DNA from: Actinomadura parmotrematis
Lineage (GTDB): Bacteria > Actinomycetota > Actinomycetes > Streptosporangiales > Streptosporangiaceae
Assembly: GCF_019458805.1 (NCBI RefSeq)
Contig: NZ_JAIBOA010000016.1
Span: 1 to 64,000 of the forward strand
Direction: 5' to 3'
Length of the DNA stretch: 64,000 bases
Part shown: piece after piece, positions 33,794 through 42,023 of the stretch
How positions within the stretch are numbered: position 1 is the stretch's first letter
Layout: each line of letters begins with the position of its first letter
Made by a program: the position numbers and the translations under genes
Notes under the pieces: model-generated
Told to the model about the DNA's origin: nothing
The model's database searches: none
Seen by the model: the letters and a program-made list of their open reading frames with translations, nothing else

Positions 33794-34645
33794 ATGCACG
33801 CGTCGTCGCGGCGCCGTCTGGGGTACCGCTTGTTCTGGGCCGTGGCGCCCGTCGCCGTCATCGGCGCGCTCGGGTTCGGCCTGGTGCAGGCGCAGAGCCG
33901 CGCCTGCGCCGCCGTCCCGCCGGGACGCGCGCCCGCCGCGCCCGCCGTCGAGGGCTCGGCGGTGTTCCACCGCGACTGGTCGGAGGTGCTCTGCTCGCTG
34001 GCGCCGCTGCGCGGCGGCCACTACGTCTCGCTGTCGGCGGCCGAGTTCGGCACCGCCGGGCTGTGCGGCTCCTTCATCGACGTCCGCGGTCCGCGCGGCC
34101 GGGTCCGCGCCATGGTCGTGGACCGCTGCGGCGGCTGCGGCGAGGGCCGCATCGACCTCAGCGAGGCCGCCTTCCGCCGGGTGGCGGGCGGCACGGCGCG
34201 CGGCGTCGCCGCCGTCGCCTACCGCCGCGTCCGCGACCCGCTGCCGGCGCCGGCGCTGGCGTTCCGGGTGAAGCCCGGCTCGTCGCGCGACTGGCTCGGC
34301 CTGCTGGTGTCCGGCCACGGCAACCCCCTCGCCCGCGTCGAGGTCAAGGGCCGCGACGGGTGGGCGCCGCTGCGGCGCGGCCTGGACAACTACTGGACGA
34401 CCGGCTCGCGGCCGGGGGGCGGCCCCTTCACCGTCCGGGTGACCGACCGGTTCGGCGACCGCGCCGTCGTCCCGCGCATCGCTCTCGACCCCGGCCGCAC
34501 GCAGCGGACCGGCGCCCACCTGTACGCGCCCCGGCCCCGCCCGCACGAGGACGCCGAGTCGCCCCTGCCGGTGCCGCCGCTGCCATCGGCCTCCGGCGCA
34601 CCGGCCGCCCCGGCGGCGGCGCCCGTGCCCCGGTCCCGCTGCTAG
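33794..34645 (+). CDS. Expansin-like (EXLX1/RlpA-type) exported protein
   Basis: A 283-residue protein. The N-terminal membrane segment or signal anchor (VAPVAVIGALGFGLVQAQ) leads to a double-psi beta-barrel with the expansin signatures CGSFIDVRG and VVDRCGGCGEGRIDLSEAAF, including the catalytic-type Asp in VVDRC. A second beta domain (about 150-240) with Trp residues (SSRDWLGLLVSGHGNP, NYWTTG) corresponds to the polysaccharide-binding D2 module. It probably loosens or binds cell-wall polysaccharide or cellulose. The Pro/Ala-rich tail ends in an isolated Cys. The promoter region is shared with the divergent acyl-CoA dehydrogenase gene. Confidence 0.83.
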   Translation: MHASSRRRLGYRLFWAVAPVAVIGALGFGLVQAQSRACAAVPPGRAPAAPAVEGSAVFHRDWSEVLCSLAPLRGGHYVSLSAAEFGTAGLCGSFIDVRGPRGRVRAMVVDRCGGCGEGRIDLSEAAFRRVAGGTARGVAAVAYRRVRDPLPAPALAFRVKPGSSRDWLGLLVSGHGNPLARVEVKGRDGWAPLRRGLDNYWTTGSRPGGGPFTVRVTDRFGDRAVVPRIALDPGRTQRTGAHLYAPRPRPHEDAESPLPVPPLPSASGAPAAPAAAPVPRSRC

Positions 34646-34718
34646 TTCGGGCGTGGCCGGGCCGGGGCACGGCTGCTATCGTCCCGAGCAAGCAACCGCT
34701 TGGTTCTGGGAGGGTCGC

Positions 34719-35495
34719 ATGCGCCGAGGCATCTACCTGCTGGAAGAGGTCGAGTTCCATCCGATGAACTCGCGCAGGCCGCTGGAGTACCTGCGCTGGC
34801 TGACCGCCTACAAGCGGCAGGACGACGCGCTGGACGCGGGCGCGCACGAGCTCACCGAGGGCCTGTCCATCCGGTCGCGCGAGATCGACCTCGTCGGCGC
34901 CTTCTACGCCGTCGGCATCACCGGGCACCCCCAGTTCAAGGTCGTCACCCTGTGGGACTGCCACGGCGGCTGGGACGGCGGCTGGCGGCAGATGCTGGAG
35001 ATCTACGAGGACGTGCAGCGCAACCTGTTCCTGTCCGACATCGACGACCTGCGGCACGGCGCGTTCTCCCGCCCGCTCGGCGCCGCGCCCGGCGGCCCCG
35101 CGATCGCCGACCTGCTCGCCGAGGGCTACGCCGCGCCCCTCTACCTGTTCGAGAGCGCGCAGGTGCGGCCCGGCGCCGCCCTGGACTACCTGGAGGCGGT
35201 GCGCACCGAGCGGGCCCCGGTGCTCGCCGAGCACGGCCACCGCCTCGTCGGCTCCTACGAGGTGCAGTTCTGCGACACCGAGGTCGTCACGCTGTGGGGC
35301 ACCGGCATCGACGCCCACCTGGAGACCCAGCGCGCCCGCGACGCCGCCCTCGGCCTGGACGACGAGGCCGCCCCCGACCACCGGCTGCTCAGCTGGCGGA
35401 AGCGGGCCCGCGAGTTCCTGGACGGCCCGTGGCGCGAGACGCTGCTCAGCCCCTACCCGGGCAGCAAGCTGGCCCCGCCCGCCGGGCAGTCCTAG
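34719..35495 (+). CDS. Uncharacterised protein, possible NIPSNAP-like dimeric barrel
   Basis: A 258-residue cytoplasmic protein. Two related segments suggest a tandem alpha/beta ferredoxin-like fold: YLLEEVEFHPMNSRRPLEYL...FKVVTLWDCHGGWDGGW, and LYLFESAQVRPGAALDYLEAV...EVVTLWGTGIDAHLE. Each runs from a strand through a helix to a 'VVTLW' strand, as in NIPSNAP or monooxygenase-like dimeric barrels. No catalytic motif is visible. The ATG is preceded by GGGAGGG. The upstream sequence contains CAAGC-AACC-GCTTG, an interrupted palindrome similar in half-site to the one at 50857-50866. Its end overlaps the convergent mini-protein gene by four bases. Confidence 0.65.
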   Translation: MRRGIYLLEEVEFHPMNSRRPLEYLRWLTAYKRQDDALDAGAHELTEGLSIRSREIDLVGAFYAVGITGHPQFKVVTLWDCHGGWDGGWRQMLEIYEDVQRNLFLSDIDDLRHGAFSRPLGAAPGGPAIADLLAEGYAAPLYLFESAQVRPGAALDYLEAVRTERAPVLAEHGHRLVGSYEVQFCDTEVVTLWGTGIDAHLETQRARDAALGLDDEAAPDHRLLSWRKRAREFLDGPWRETLLSPYPGSKLAPPAGQS

Positions 35496-35716
35496 GGCGC
35501 TGGGGGCAGCCGGTCGGCGGCGGCGCGGAGGCGGGACGCGGCGGTGCGGCAGCGGGCGGCGAGGTCGGTGACGGAGGTGCCGAACCAGGCCGCGGCCGCC
35601 TCGGTGGCCTGGAGCTCGCGGACGAGTTCCTCCAGGCGCCCCGCGTACCGCTCCAGGCGCTCGGTGCCGGTGCCGAGCACCTCGGCGAGGTCGCGGGCGC
35701 GGTCGTAGGGGGTCAT
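35492..35716 (-). CDS. WXG100-like mini-protein (74 residues)
   Basis: A short all-helical protein: helix, turn with Trp-Phe-Gly at about 43-45, and second helix, matching the WXG100/ESX helical hairpin layout, although shorter than the usual 100 residues. There is no YxxxD/E secretion motif in the C-terminal tail (LRAAADRLPPAP). It lies 28 bases after the large alpha/beta hydrolase gene on the same strand and has a GAGGAG ribosome binding site, so it is probably the last gene of that operon. No ESX secretion ATPase is in the window. Assignment to WXG100 is by pattern only. Confidence 0.6.
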   Translation of the reverse strand: MTPYDRARDLAEVLGTGTERLERYAGRLEELVRELQATEAAAAWFGTSVTDLAARCRTAASRLRAAADRLPPAP

Positions 35717-35744
35717 GGCGGCTCCTCGATGCGGAGGGGAGGGG

Positions 35745-37880
35745 TCAGGTGAAGCGGACGGGGACGCCCGCGCCCGTCCGGACGTGGCAGGACGGGGCGG
35801 CGAGGCAGAGCAGCGGGCGGGCGCCGTCCAGGCCGAGGGCGCGTAGCTGCTCGGCCGCCGCGTGCGGGGCGGCGGCCGCGCGCAGCCGGACGCGGGGCGC
35901 GGGGTGCAGGCGCGCCCGGCCCCGCACGTGGGTGCCGGTGCGCAGCGCCGTGCCGTCGCGCCAGGAGTAGGTCAGCAGGTCGGGGGAGGGGACGGGGAGG
36001 GACGGGCCGAGGCCGCCCTGGAGCGCCAGCAGGCGGTGGCCGTCGTCGGCGGCGCCCAGCCGGACGCGGCCGCGCCCGACGGTGACGTCCACGTCGGCGA
36101 GCGCGGCGGGGTGGCCCCACAGGTCGCGCGCGGCGCCCAGCGCGGCCGCGGTGTCGACCACCGAGGCGGTGACGTGCAGGCCGCTGCGGCGGCCGTCCAC
36201 CGGGCGCAGCAGGTCGGGCCAGACGAGGACGCGCTGCGGCCCCCACGGGTCGTGGACCGCGATGCCGAGGTCGATGCGCCGGTGGGCGCCGATGCCGGAG
36301 CGGGGATGGGCGGCGGCGTGCAGCACGGCGAGGCACCGGCCGCCGGCGGTGACCGGGGTGAGGCCGGTGCCCTCCAGCAGGCGCCGGGCCGCGCGCGGGT
36401 CGGCGGCGAACAGGGCCGTGAAGAGCGCGGCGGACGGCGACCGGACCGGCAGCTCGACGGTGTCCCGCCCGCAGGGGGCCGGATGTGTCGGGACGGTGAG
36501 GAAGGGGTGGCCGTCGGGGCGGGGCGCCCGGTCGTAGATGCGGTAGACGGCGCTGCGCGTCACCGGCCCCCGGTAGGGCGCGAGGCGCGCGTCGATGTGG
36601 GCGCGCTCGCCGGGCAGCCGCTCGGCGAGGTCGGCGATGTAGGTCTCGATCGCGTGCGAGGCGGGGAACGGCGTCCCGGAGCCGGCGTAGTCGACCACGT
36701 ACCAGCCGGGGTGCAGGTCGAAGCAGTTCCCGGCGCCCTGCCCGTCCAGGCTGGGGATGAGGTCGCGCCGGCCGGCGACGCTCGCGACCCACGTCGCCGG
36801 GTCGGCGGGCGTCTTGAAGTCGATCGGCGCGCCGACGGCGACGACGTGGGTGACCTTGTAGCGGGCGCAGAACGCCGCGTCCTGCGCGACGTTCATGACG
36901 GCGGCGCCGCCCGCGCTGTGCCCGACGAGGGCGATCTCGGCGCCGGCGGGGACGCCGTGCTCGGCGACCGCGCCGATGAGCGCCCGCCGGTAGGGGGAGT
37001 CGGCGATGAGGGTGCTGCTGAACGCGCCCAGCAGGTCCTGCGGGGACTCGTTGTCGGCGCGGCCGGGCCGCATGCCGGGGGCGTGCACGACGTGGCGGAC
37101 GGCGCCGTCGGGGCCGGTGACGTCCTGGACGAGGATGCGTCCGGTGGACCCGATGAGCCGGATGTTGCCGAGGAACCCCAGCAGCGTCCCCTCGGCGGCG
37201 AGCCGCGCCGCCTCGCCGGGAGCGGGCGGTTCGGGCCGCACCGCGCCGGTGCCGCGGTCCAGGACGGCGACGGCCATGTTGCTCATCCCGGTGATCGGGT
37301 CGGCGCTGGCGGTGCCGGTGCCGGTCGCGATGAGCCAGGCGGTGCGGTCGTTCAGCGGGTTGGCGTCGAGCAGCGCGCCGAGCGCGAGCAGCTCGCTGAA
37401 GATCGGCGCGATGGCCGAGACGGTGCCGAGCGCGCCGCGCTCGCGGAGCAGCAGCCGCAGCGTCCCGGCGGCGCGGGCGAGGCGGTCCTCGCCGACCTGC
37501 TCCAGCAGGCGGCGGAGCAGCGGGTCGGACGCGAGGTCGGGCTCGTCGAGGACGACGGCGGCGATCCGCAGCCGCAGCGACGCGGCGAGCAGCCGCACGG
37601 CGAGGCTCCGCGCGCCCGCCATGCCGGTGACGCGGGCGCCGAGCGCGCCGAGCCGCTCGCCGGGCAGGGTGACGCCGAGACCGCCGGGGTCGGCGGCGGC
37701 GCGCAGCAGCCGGCGGCGGACGGCGCCCGGCGGGCCGGGGCGGACCGCCGCGTCCGCGACGGCGGCGCCGAGGTCGCGGACCCGCACGGCCATCTCGGCC
37801 AGCTCGGCGGCGGCCGCCAGCAGCGGCGCCGCCTCGGCCGAGCGCCCCGGGCGCCCCGGGCGGGCCGGCGGGCCGGTCAC
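35745..37880 (-). CDS. Large alpha/beta hydrolase with a beta-rich C-terminal domain
   Basis: A 711-residue protein. The first 200 residues are mainly helical. A hydrolase domain follows, with Ser in the elbow GHSAGGAAVMN and strand VVAVGAPIDF, a lipase/esterase layout. The last 250 residues form a separate beta-rich domain: IDLGIAVHDPWGPQRVLVWPDLLRPV, then ARDLWGHPAALADVDV. These resemble acetoacetate-decarboxylase-fold proteins, which have a similar 'G-R-E-x-W-G-x-P-K' segment, but without the catalytic Lys that I can identify. The GTG start overlaps the stop of the cyclooxygenase-like gene by four bases. The operon context suggests hydrolysis of a lipid precursor or oxylipin ester. It has no signal peptide. 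Confidence 0.72.
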   Translation of the reverse strand: MTGPPARPGRPGRSAEAAPLLAAAAELAEMAVRVRDLGAAVADAAVRPGPPGAVRRRLLRAAADPGGLGVTLPGERLGALGARVTGMAGARSLAVRLLAASLRLRIAAVVLDEPDLASDPLLRRLLEQVGEDRLARAAGTLRLLLRERGALGTVSAIAPIFSELLALGALLDANPLNDRTAWLIATGTGTASADPITGMSNMAVAVLDRGTGAVRPEPPAPGEAARLAAEGTLLGFLGNIRLIGSTGRILVQDVTGPDGAVRHVVHAPGMRPGRADNESPQDLLGAFSSTLIADSPYRRALIGAVAEHGVPAGAEIALVGHSAGGAAVMNVAQDAAFCARYKVTHVVAVGAPIDFKTPADPATWVASVAGRRDLIPSLDGQGAGNCFDLHPGWYVVDYAGSGTPFPASHAIETYIADLAERLPGERAHIDARLAPYRGPVTRSAVYRIYDRAPRPDGHPFLTVPTHPAPCGRDTVELPVRSPSAALFTALFAADPRAARRLLEGTGLTPVTAGGRCLAVLHAAAHPRSGIGAHRRIDLGIAVHDPWGPQRVLVWPDLLRPVDGRRSGLHVTASVVDTAAALGAARDLWGHPAALADVDVTVGRGRVRLGAADDGHRLLALQGGLGPSLPVPSPDLLTYSWRDGTALRTGTHVRGRARLHPAPRVRLRAAAAPHAAAEQLRALGLDGARPLLCLAAPSCHVRTGAGVPVRFT

Positions 37881-39490
37881 GGGGCGCCCCGGCGGGTCTG
37901 GCTGACGAAGCGGGGGCGCGGGTCCTCGGGGACGTTGCGGTGCAGCACCTGCGACAGCGTCCGGGTGCCGCCGATGATCGCCATGCCTTCTGGGGTGAAG
38001 GTCGCGGCGGTGGCGACGCGCGGCGCGAGCAGCGGGTTGGTGAGCGCCTGGGAGAACGCGTCGATCGCGATGATCTTGGTGAGGAGGGGCGGCAGGATCG
38101 CCCGCGGCGACGCGGGCTGCTCGGCGAACAGCCCCACGTACAGCTCGACGTCGCCGGCCGAGGCGTAGCGCTCGCGCAGCGCGCCCGCGACCTTCGGGTC
38201 GCCGGAGATCTGCGCGAAGCCGGAGACCGGCGGGAAGCCGAAGTGCTCCCGGTAGGCGTTGTAGGGCGCGAGCCCGACGGCGCGCGCGTCGGCGATGCTC
38301 GCGGCGTCGACCGGCTGGAGCAGCGGGTCGGTGTTGAACAGCCCGATCCGCCCGGCGCGCTGCTCGGACGCCTCCTCGAAGAGCTGCCCGAGGCCGACCG
38401 AGGGGAGCAGGTCGCAGGCGAACAGGGTCCGCGCGAGGGGCAGGTCGGCGCCGCCGGCCGTGAGCGTCGAGGGGATCAGGCTGTGCCAGCGGTAGACGAG
38501 GTTGAACTCGAACGAGGCCCAGTTCTCGCGGTTCCAGGCGGCGCGGCGGAGCCGGGCGGTCAGCCGCGGGTCGAGCAGGAACCGGAAGTGGTAGGGGGTG
38601 ATGTGGTTGATGTAGTCCTCGAGGACGAGCTTGATCACCACCAGGGTCACGATGTTGCGGGCGGTCTGGAACAGCCGCTCGTCGTCCCAGCGGGGGTACC
38701 GGTCGGCCAGCAGCGCGGCCACCCGGTTGTGCTCGCGCAGGAACAGCACCGTCATCATCGTGAAGCCGAGCTGCCCGTTGCCGCGGTCGCTGCCGAGCGC
38801 GAACAGCGCGTCCCGGCGCTCCCGGTCGAGGCGCTCGAAGCGGACGGCGCCGAGCTCGGAGAACTCCTTCTTGATCTCGCCGCCGGAGCAGAGCGCGGGC
38901 GGGAACTCGGCGCCGTCGAGGAGGCGGCTCTTCAGCCGCCCGCCCTCGAAGCTGCGCAGCTGCGCCGTCGCGGCGGGGGTCAGCCCGTACAGGGTGTTGA
39001 GGTCGATGTGGTGGTTGGAGGTGGAGCGGCGCGGGTCGCGGGGCTCGGTGCTCTCGCCGCGCAGGAACCCGTCGGTGAACCACTGCGCGAAGTAGGCGAA
39101 CAGCACCGTCGAGCGCGGGCAGAGGTCGTCGTCGCGCTCGCGCGCGAACAGCTCGGCGGCGCGCGCGACGCTCGGCAGCGCGCCCTCGCGCGGCGCGTGC
39201 GGCGGCAGGTGGCGGCCGCTGTAGGTGCGGTCGGTGAGCGAGGCCCAGGAGGTGTAGGGCGCCAGCATGCTGAGCGGCTCGGGCCGCGGCGGCGCCTCGT
39301 TGATCATGCGGTCGATGAGGGCGGCGTTCAGCCGCAGCCGCGCCGCCGGGACGCGCTCGACGCCCCGCCAGAACCGCTCGCCGCGCGTCATCGCCAGGTA
39401 GAGCAGCCGGTTGCGGGCGCCGTCGGTGGCGATGCTGCGCGCCTTCGGCCCGCCCGGGACGTCCGTGGCACCGGTCGTGTCGGCGGCCAT
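37877..39490 (-). CDS. Cyclooxygenase-like haem dioxygenase (animal haem peroxidase family)
   Basis: A 537-residue protein with segment-by-segment likeness to prostaglandin H synthase and fatty-acid dioxygenases. It has HHIDLNTLYG, FLREHNRVAALL...DDERLFQTAR, LEDYINHITPYHFRF and EFNLVYRWHSLIP. The last gives the radical-forming Tyr333 and proximal haem His336 with the same spacing as COX Tyr385/His388. The distal segment reads FAQWFTD where COX has FAQHFTH. The Gln is kept (136) but the distal His is Asp140, so peroxidase turnover may be impaired. The expected reaction is oxygenation of an unsaturated fatty acid to a hydroperoxide. It has no signal peptide. The ATG is one base after the P450 stop. 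Confidence 0.88.
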   Translation of the reverse strand: MAADTTGATDVPGGPKARSIATDGARNRLLYLAMTRGERFWRGVERVPAARLRLNAALIDRMINEAPPRPEPLSMLAPYTSWASLTDRTYSGRHLPPHAPREGALPSVARAAELFARERDDDLCPRSTVLFAYFAQWFTDGFLRGESTEPRDPRRSTSNHHIDLNTLYGLTPAATAQLRSFEGGRLKSRLLDGAEFPPALCSGGEIKKEFSELGAVRFERLDRERRDALFALGSDRGNGQLGFTMMTVLFLREHNRVAALLADRYPRWDDERLFQTARNIVTLVVIKLVLEDYINHITPYHFRFLLDPRLTARLRRAAWNRENWASFEFNLVYRWHSLIPSTLTAGGADLPLARTLFACDLLPSVGLGQLFEEASEQRAGRIGLFNTDPLLQPVDAASIADARAVGLAPYNAYREHFGFPPVSGFAQISGDPKVAGALRERYASAGDVELYVGLFAEQPASPRAILPPLLTKIIAIDAFSQALTNPLLAPRVATAATFTPEGMAIIGGTRTLSQVLHRNVPEDPRPRFVSQTRRGAP

Positions 39491-39491
39491 G

Positions 39492-40847
39492 TCAGTGCTC
39501 CTCCGCGCCGTCGGCGTCGCCGGGGCGGCCGAGGCCGAGGATCCAGCGGTCGGGGAAGACGCCGCGGTCGCGGGCGACGTCCTCGCCCGGCAGCGTCCGC
39601 AGGCCGGGGCGGAGCAGCAGGCGGCGGGCGGTCTCGGCGACGGTGGCGGCGCCGACGTCGCCGCCGACGCAGTCGTGGTGGCCGAGGCCGAAGTGCAGGT
39701 AGGAGTGGCGGGGCCGGTCGAGGCGGAACTCCTCGGGCGCGGGCAGCGCGTCGGCGTCGAACATCGCCGACGCCGCCACCGCCAGCACCAGCGTGCCGTC
39801 GGGGACGAGGGTGGCGCGGGGCGTGCCCGCCGCCAGCACGTGGTCGCCGCGGCTGCGCCGCGCGATGACCTTGAGGAAGGGGTCGAAGCGGAGCGCCTCC
39901 CACACGTAGGGCTCGAAGGCGCGCGGGTCGGTGGCGGCGGCCGCCGCCTCGGCGTGCAGGCCGGGCCGGGCGAGCAGCCGCCCGACGAGGTTGACCAGCG
40001 AGCCGGCGGCGTTCTCCAGGAAGCCGAGCAGCAGGCTCGCGACGATGACGGCGCGCCGGTCGTCGCCGATCGCGGCGCCGCCGGGCGGCCGGGTGCCGAG
40101 CAGCCGCCCGGCGACCGAGTCGGCGGGCGGGCCGCCGCCGCGCGCGCCCACGAGGGCGTGCAGGTGCTCCATCATCGCGCCGCCCGCCGCGAGGGCCCGG
40201 TCGCGGACGGCGGGGTCGTCGAGGGGGTTGGCCGTCGCGTGGCCGATGACCTCCCGCGACCAGCGCGACATCGTGGCCGGGTCGGGGCCGGCGAAGCCGA
40301 GGTGCTCGGCGCAGACGCGCAGCGCGGCGGGCCGGAACACCTCCTGCACGACGTCCACGCGGCCGGCGGGCGCGGCCCGGTCGAGCGCCTCGTCGGCGGC
40401 GCGCCCGGCGACGGCCCGGACGCGCGGGACGTCCTCGGGGGCGAGCGCGACCTGCATGAGGCCGCGCTCGCGCCACTTGAGCGGGGTCGCGTCCTGGGTG
40501 AGGACGCAGGGGCCGCCGAGCGCCGGGTCGAGCCGGCGCGCGTAGTCGGCGACGGTGAACACCCGCTCCAGCGACAGCACCTCGCGCACGTCGGCCATCC
40601 GGGTGACGAGGGTGAAGGCGGGCGTGACGAGGACCGGCCGCGCGGCGCGCAGCTCGGCGAGTAACGCCCGCCAGTCGGTGCGCAGCAGCCCGAGCAGCGC
40701 CAGCGCGGCGCCGCCCGGATCGGACGCGGCGAGCGCGTCGTGCGCCGCCAGGTGCCCGCCCGCCGTCCTGCCCGTCGCGGCGCCCGCGCCCGTGCCCGTC
40801 CCGGTGCCCGTTCCCGCGCCCGTCGTCGTGTCCGCAGCCATCGCCAC
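39492..40847 (-). CDS. Cytochrome P450 with I-helix Asn, paired with the cyclooxygenase-like protein
   Basis: A P450 of 451 residues (GTG start; an ATG two codons later is also possible). The ExxR is at 317-320 (EALR), and the haem-ligand Cys393 lies in FGLGHHDCVG. The I-helix reads LGFLENAAGS at about 274-283. An ungapped alignment to the P450s at 60031 (LAGHETTAAQ) and 52677 (LGGNDTVPNG) puts Asn279 at the conserved oxygen-activating Thr. Asn there is known in CYP74 and prostacyclin synthase, which isomerise hydroperoxides or endoperoxides without O2. It probably rearranges the product of the adjacent dioxygenase. Its N-terminus has a Gly-Thr repeat. Confidence 0.87.
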   Translation of the reverse strand: MAMAADTTTGAGTGTGTGTGAGAATGRTAGGHLAAHDALAASDPGGAALALLGLLRTDWRALLAELRAARPVLVTPAFTLVTRMADVREVLSLERVFTVADYARRLDPALGGPCVLTQDATPLKWRERGLMQVALAPEDVPRVRAVAGRAADEALDRAAPAGRVDVVQEVFRPAALRVCAEHLGFAGPDPATMSRWSREVIGHATANPLDDPAVRDRALAAGGAMMEHLHALVGARGGGPPADSVAGRLLGTRPPGGAAIGDDRRAVIVASLLLGFLENAAGSLVNLVGRLLARPGLHAEAAAAATDPRAFEPYVWEALRFDPFLKVIARRSRGDHVLAAGTPRATLVPDGTLVLAVAASAMFDADALPAPEEFRLDRPRHSYLHFGLGHHDCVGGDVGAATVAETARRLLLRPGLRTLPGEDVARDRGVFPDRWILGLGRPGDADGAEEH

Positions 40848-40919
40848 CGCCCGCCCGTCCGACCGTCACCCGTCCTGCCTTCCCGTGACCAATGTGGCAC
40901 GGAGAGTGTCGAGTTCCCC

Positions 40920-40962
40920 CTTTGCGATGAGTAGTCAGACCATCGCGTGATGTGAACGTCAC
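40920..40962 (-). promoter_or_regulatory. Candidate promoter of the P450-cyclooxygenase operon
   Basis: On the minus strand TTCACA and TACTCA are 17 bases apart, a good -35/-10 pair, about 75 bases before the P450 start. The -35 lies in GTGA-ACG-TCAC, a small inverted repeat (40952-40962) that could be an operator. The divergent desaturase gene begins at 41055, so one regulator could control both. Confidence 0.4.
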
Positions 40963-41054
40963 TGCTGGGGCACTACTTCTGGCCGGGTCCGCGCGCCGAC
41001 CATCGAGACCCGACCACCGCGCCCCGGAGACGGGCGGCAGACAGGAGCCGGGCC

Positions 41055-42023
41055 ATGACCGCAGAGACGCCGCCCCGCGAGACCGCGCCGACCCCGCCGC
41101 CCCGCGGGACGCTGCCGGTCACCGCGGCCCGCCGCGGCGCCTACCTCGTCACCCTGGTCGTGCTGCCGTTCGCCGCGCTCGCCGCGGCGGTCCCGGTCTG
41201 CTGGGGGCGCGGGCTCGGCGCGCGGGACGCGGTGCTCGCCGCGGTGATGTACGCCGTCAGCATCTTCGGCATCACCATCGGCTACCACCGGCTGTTCACG
41301 CACCGCTCCTTCAAGTGCGGCCGCCCGCTCCGCGCCGCGCTCGCCGTCGCCGGGGGCCTGGCGCTGGAGGGGCCGGTGTCGCTGTGGGCGGCCGAGCACC
41401 GCCGCCACCACAAGTACGCCGACCGGCCGGGCGATCCGCACTCGCCCTGGCGGTACGGCGACGGCGGCGCCGCGCTGCTGCGCGGGCTGCTGCACGCCCA
41501 GGTCGGCTGGTTCTTCACCGCCGGCCGCCGCTCCGACCGCCGGCACTGGGCGCCCGACCTGCTCGCCGACCCCGACGTCCGGCGCGCCGACGCCTGCTAC
41601 CCGCTGACGGCCGCCGCCTCGTTCCTGCTGCCCGCCGCCGCGGGCGGCCTGTGGGCCGGGTCGTGGGCGGGCTTCTGGACGGCGCTGTTCTGGGCGGGCG
41701 CGGTCCGCTACGCCGTCGTGCACCACGTCACCTGGTCGGTCAACTCGATCGCGCACACCTTCGGCGACCGGCACTTCGCCACCCGCGACCGCTCGTCGGA
41801 CGTGCGCTGGGTCGCCTACCTGACCTTCGGGGAGGGCTGGCACAACTGGCACCACGCCGAGCCGACCTGCGCCCGCCACGGCGTCCTGCCCGGCCAGCCC
41901 GACCCGAGCGCCCGCCTCATCGGCCTGTTCGAGCGGTTCGGCTGGGCGCACGACGTCAGGTGGCCCGACCCGGGCCGCGTCGAGGCCGCCCTGCTGGCCC
42001 CCGACGACCCGCGCGGCGGTTAG
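41055..42023 (+). CDS. Acyl-CoA/fatty-acid desaturase (delta-9 type)
   Basis: A 322-residue integral membrane di-iron desaturase. The three His boxes are intact: HRLFTH at 78-83, HRRHH at 115-119 and HNWHH near 265. Hydrophobic segments flank them as in stearoyl-CoA desaturases. It inserts a cis double bond into a fatty acyl chain using O2 and electrons from an unidentified ferredoxin or reductase. AGGAG precedes the ATG. It is divergent from the P450 and cyclooxygenase-like genes, whose enzymes should need unsaturated acyl substrates. The end overlaps the convergent DUF1707 gene by four bases. Confidence 0.93.
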   Translation: MTAETPPRETAPTPPPRGTLPVTAARRGAYLVTLVVLPFAALAAAVPVCWGRGLGARDAVLAAVMYAVSIFGITIGYHRLFTHRSFKCGRPLRAALAVAGGLALEGPVSLWAAEHRRHHKYADRPGDPHSPWRYGDGGAALLRGLLHAQVGWFFTAGRRSDRRHWAPDLLADPDVRRADACYPLTAAASFLLPAAAGGLWAGSWAGFWTALFWAGAVRYAVVHHVTWSVNSIAHTFGDRHFATRDRSSDVRWVAYLTFGEGWHNWHHAEPTCARHGVLPGQPDPSARLIGLFERFGWAHDVRWPDPGRVEAALLAPDDPRGG

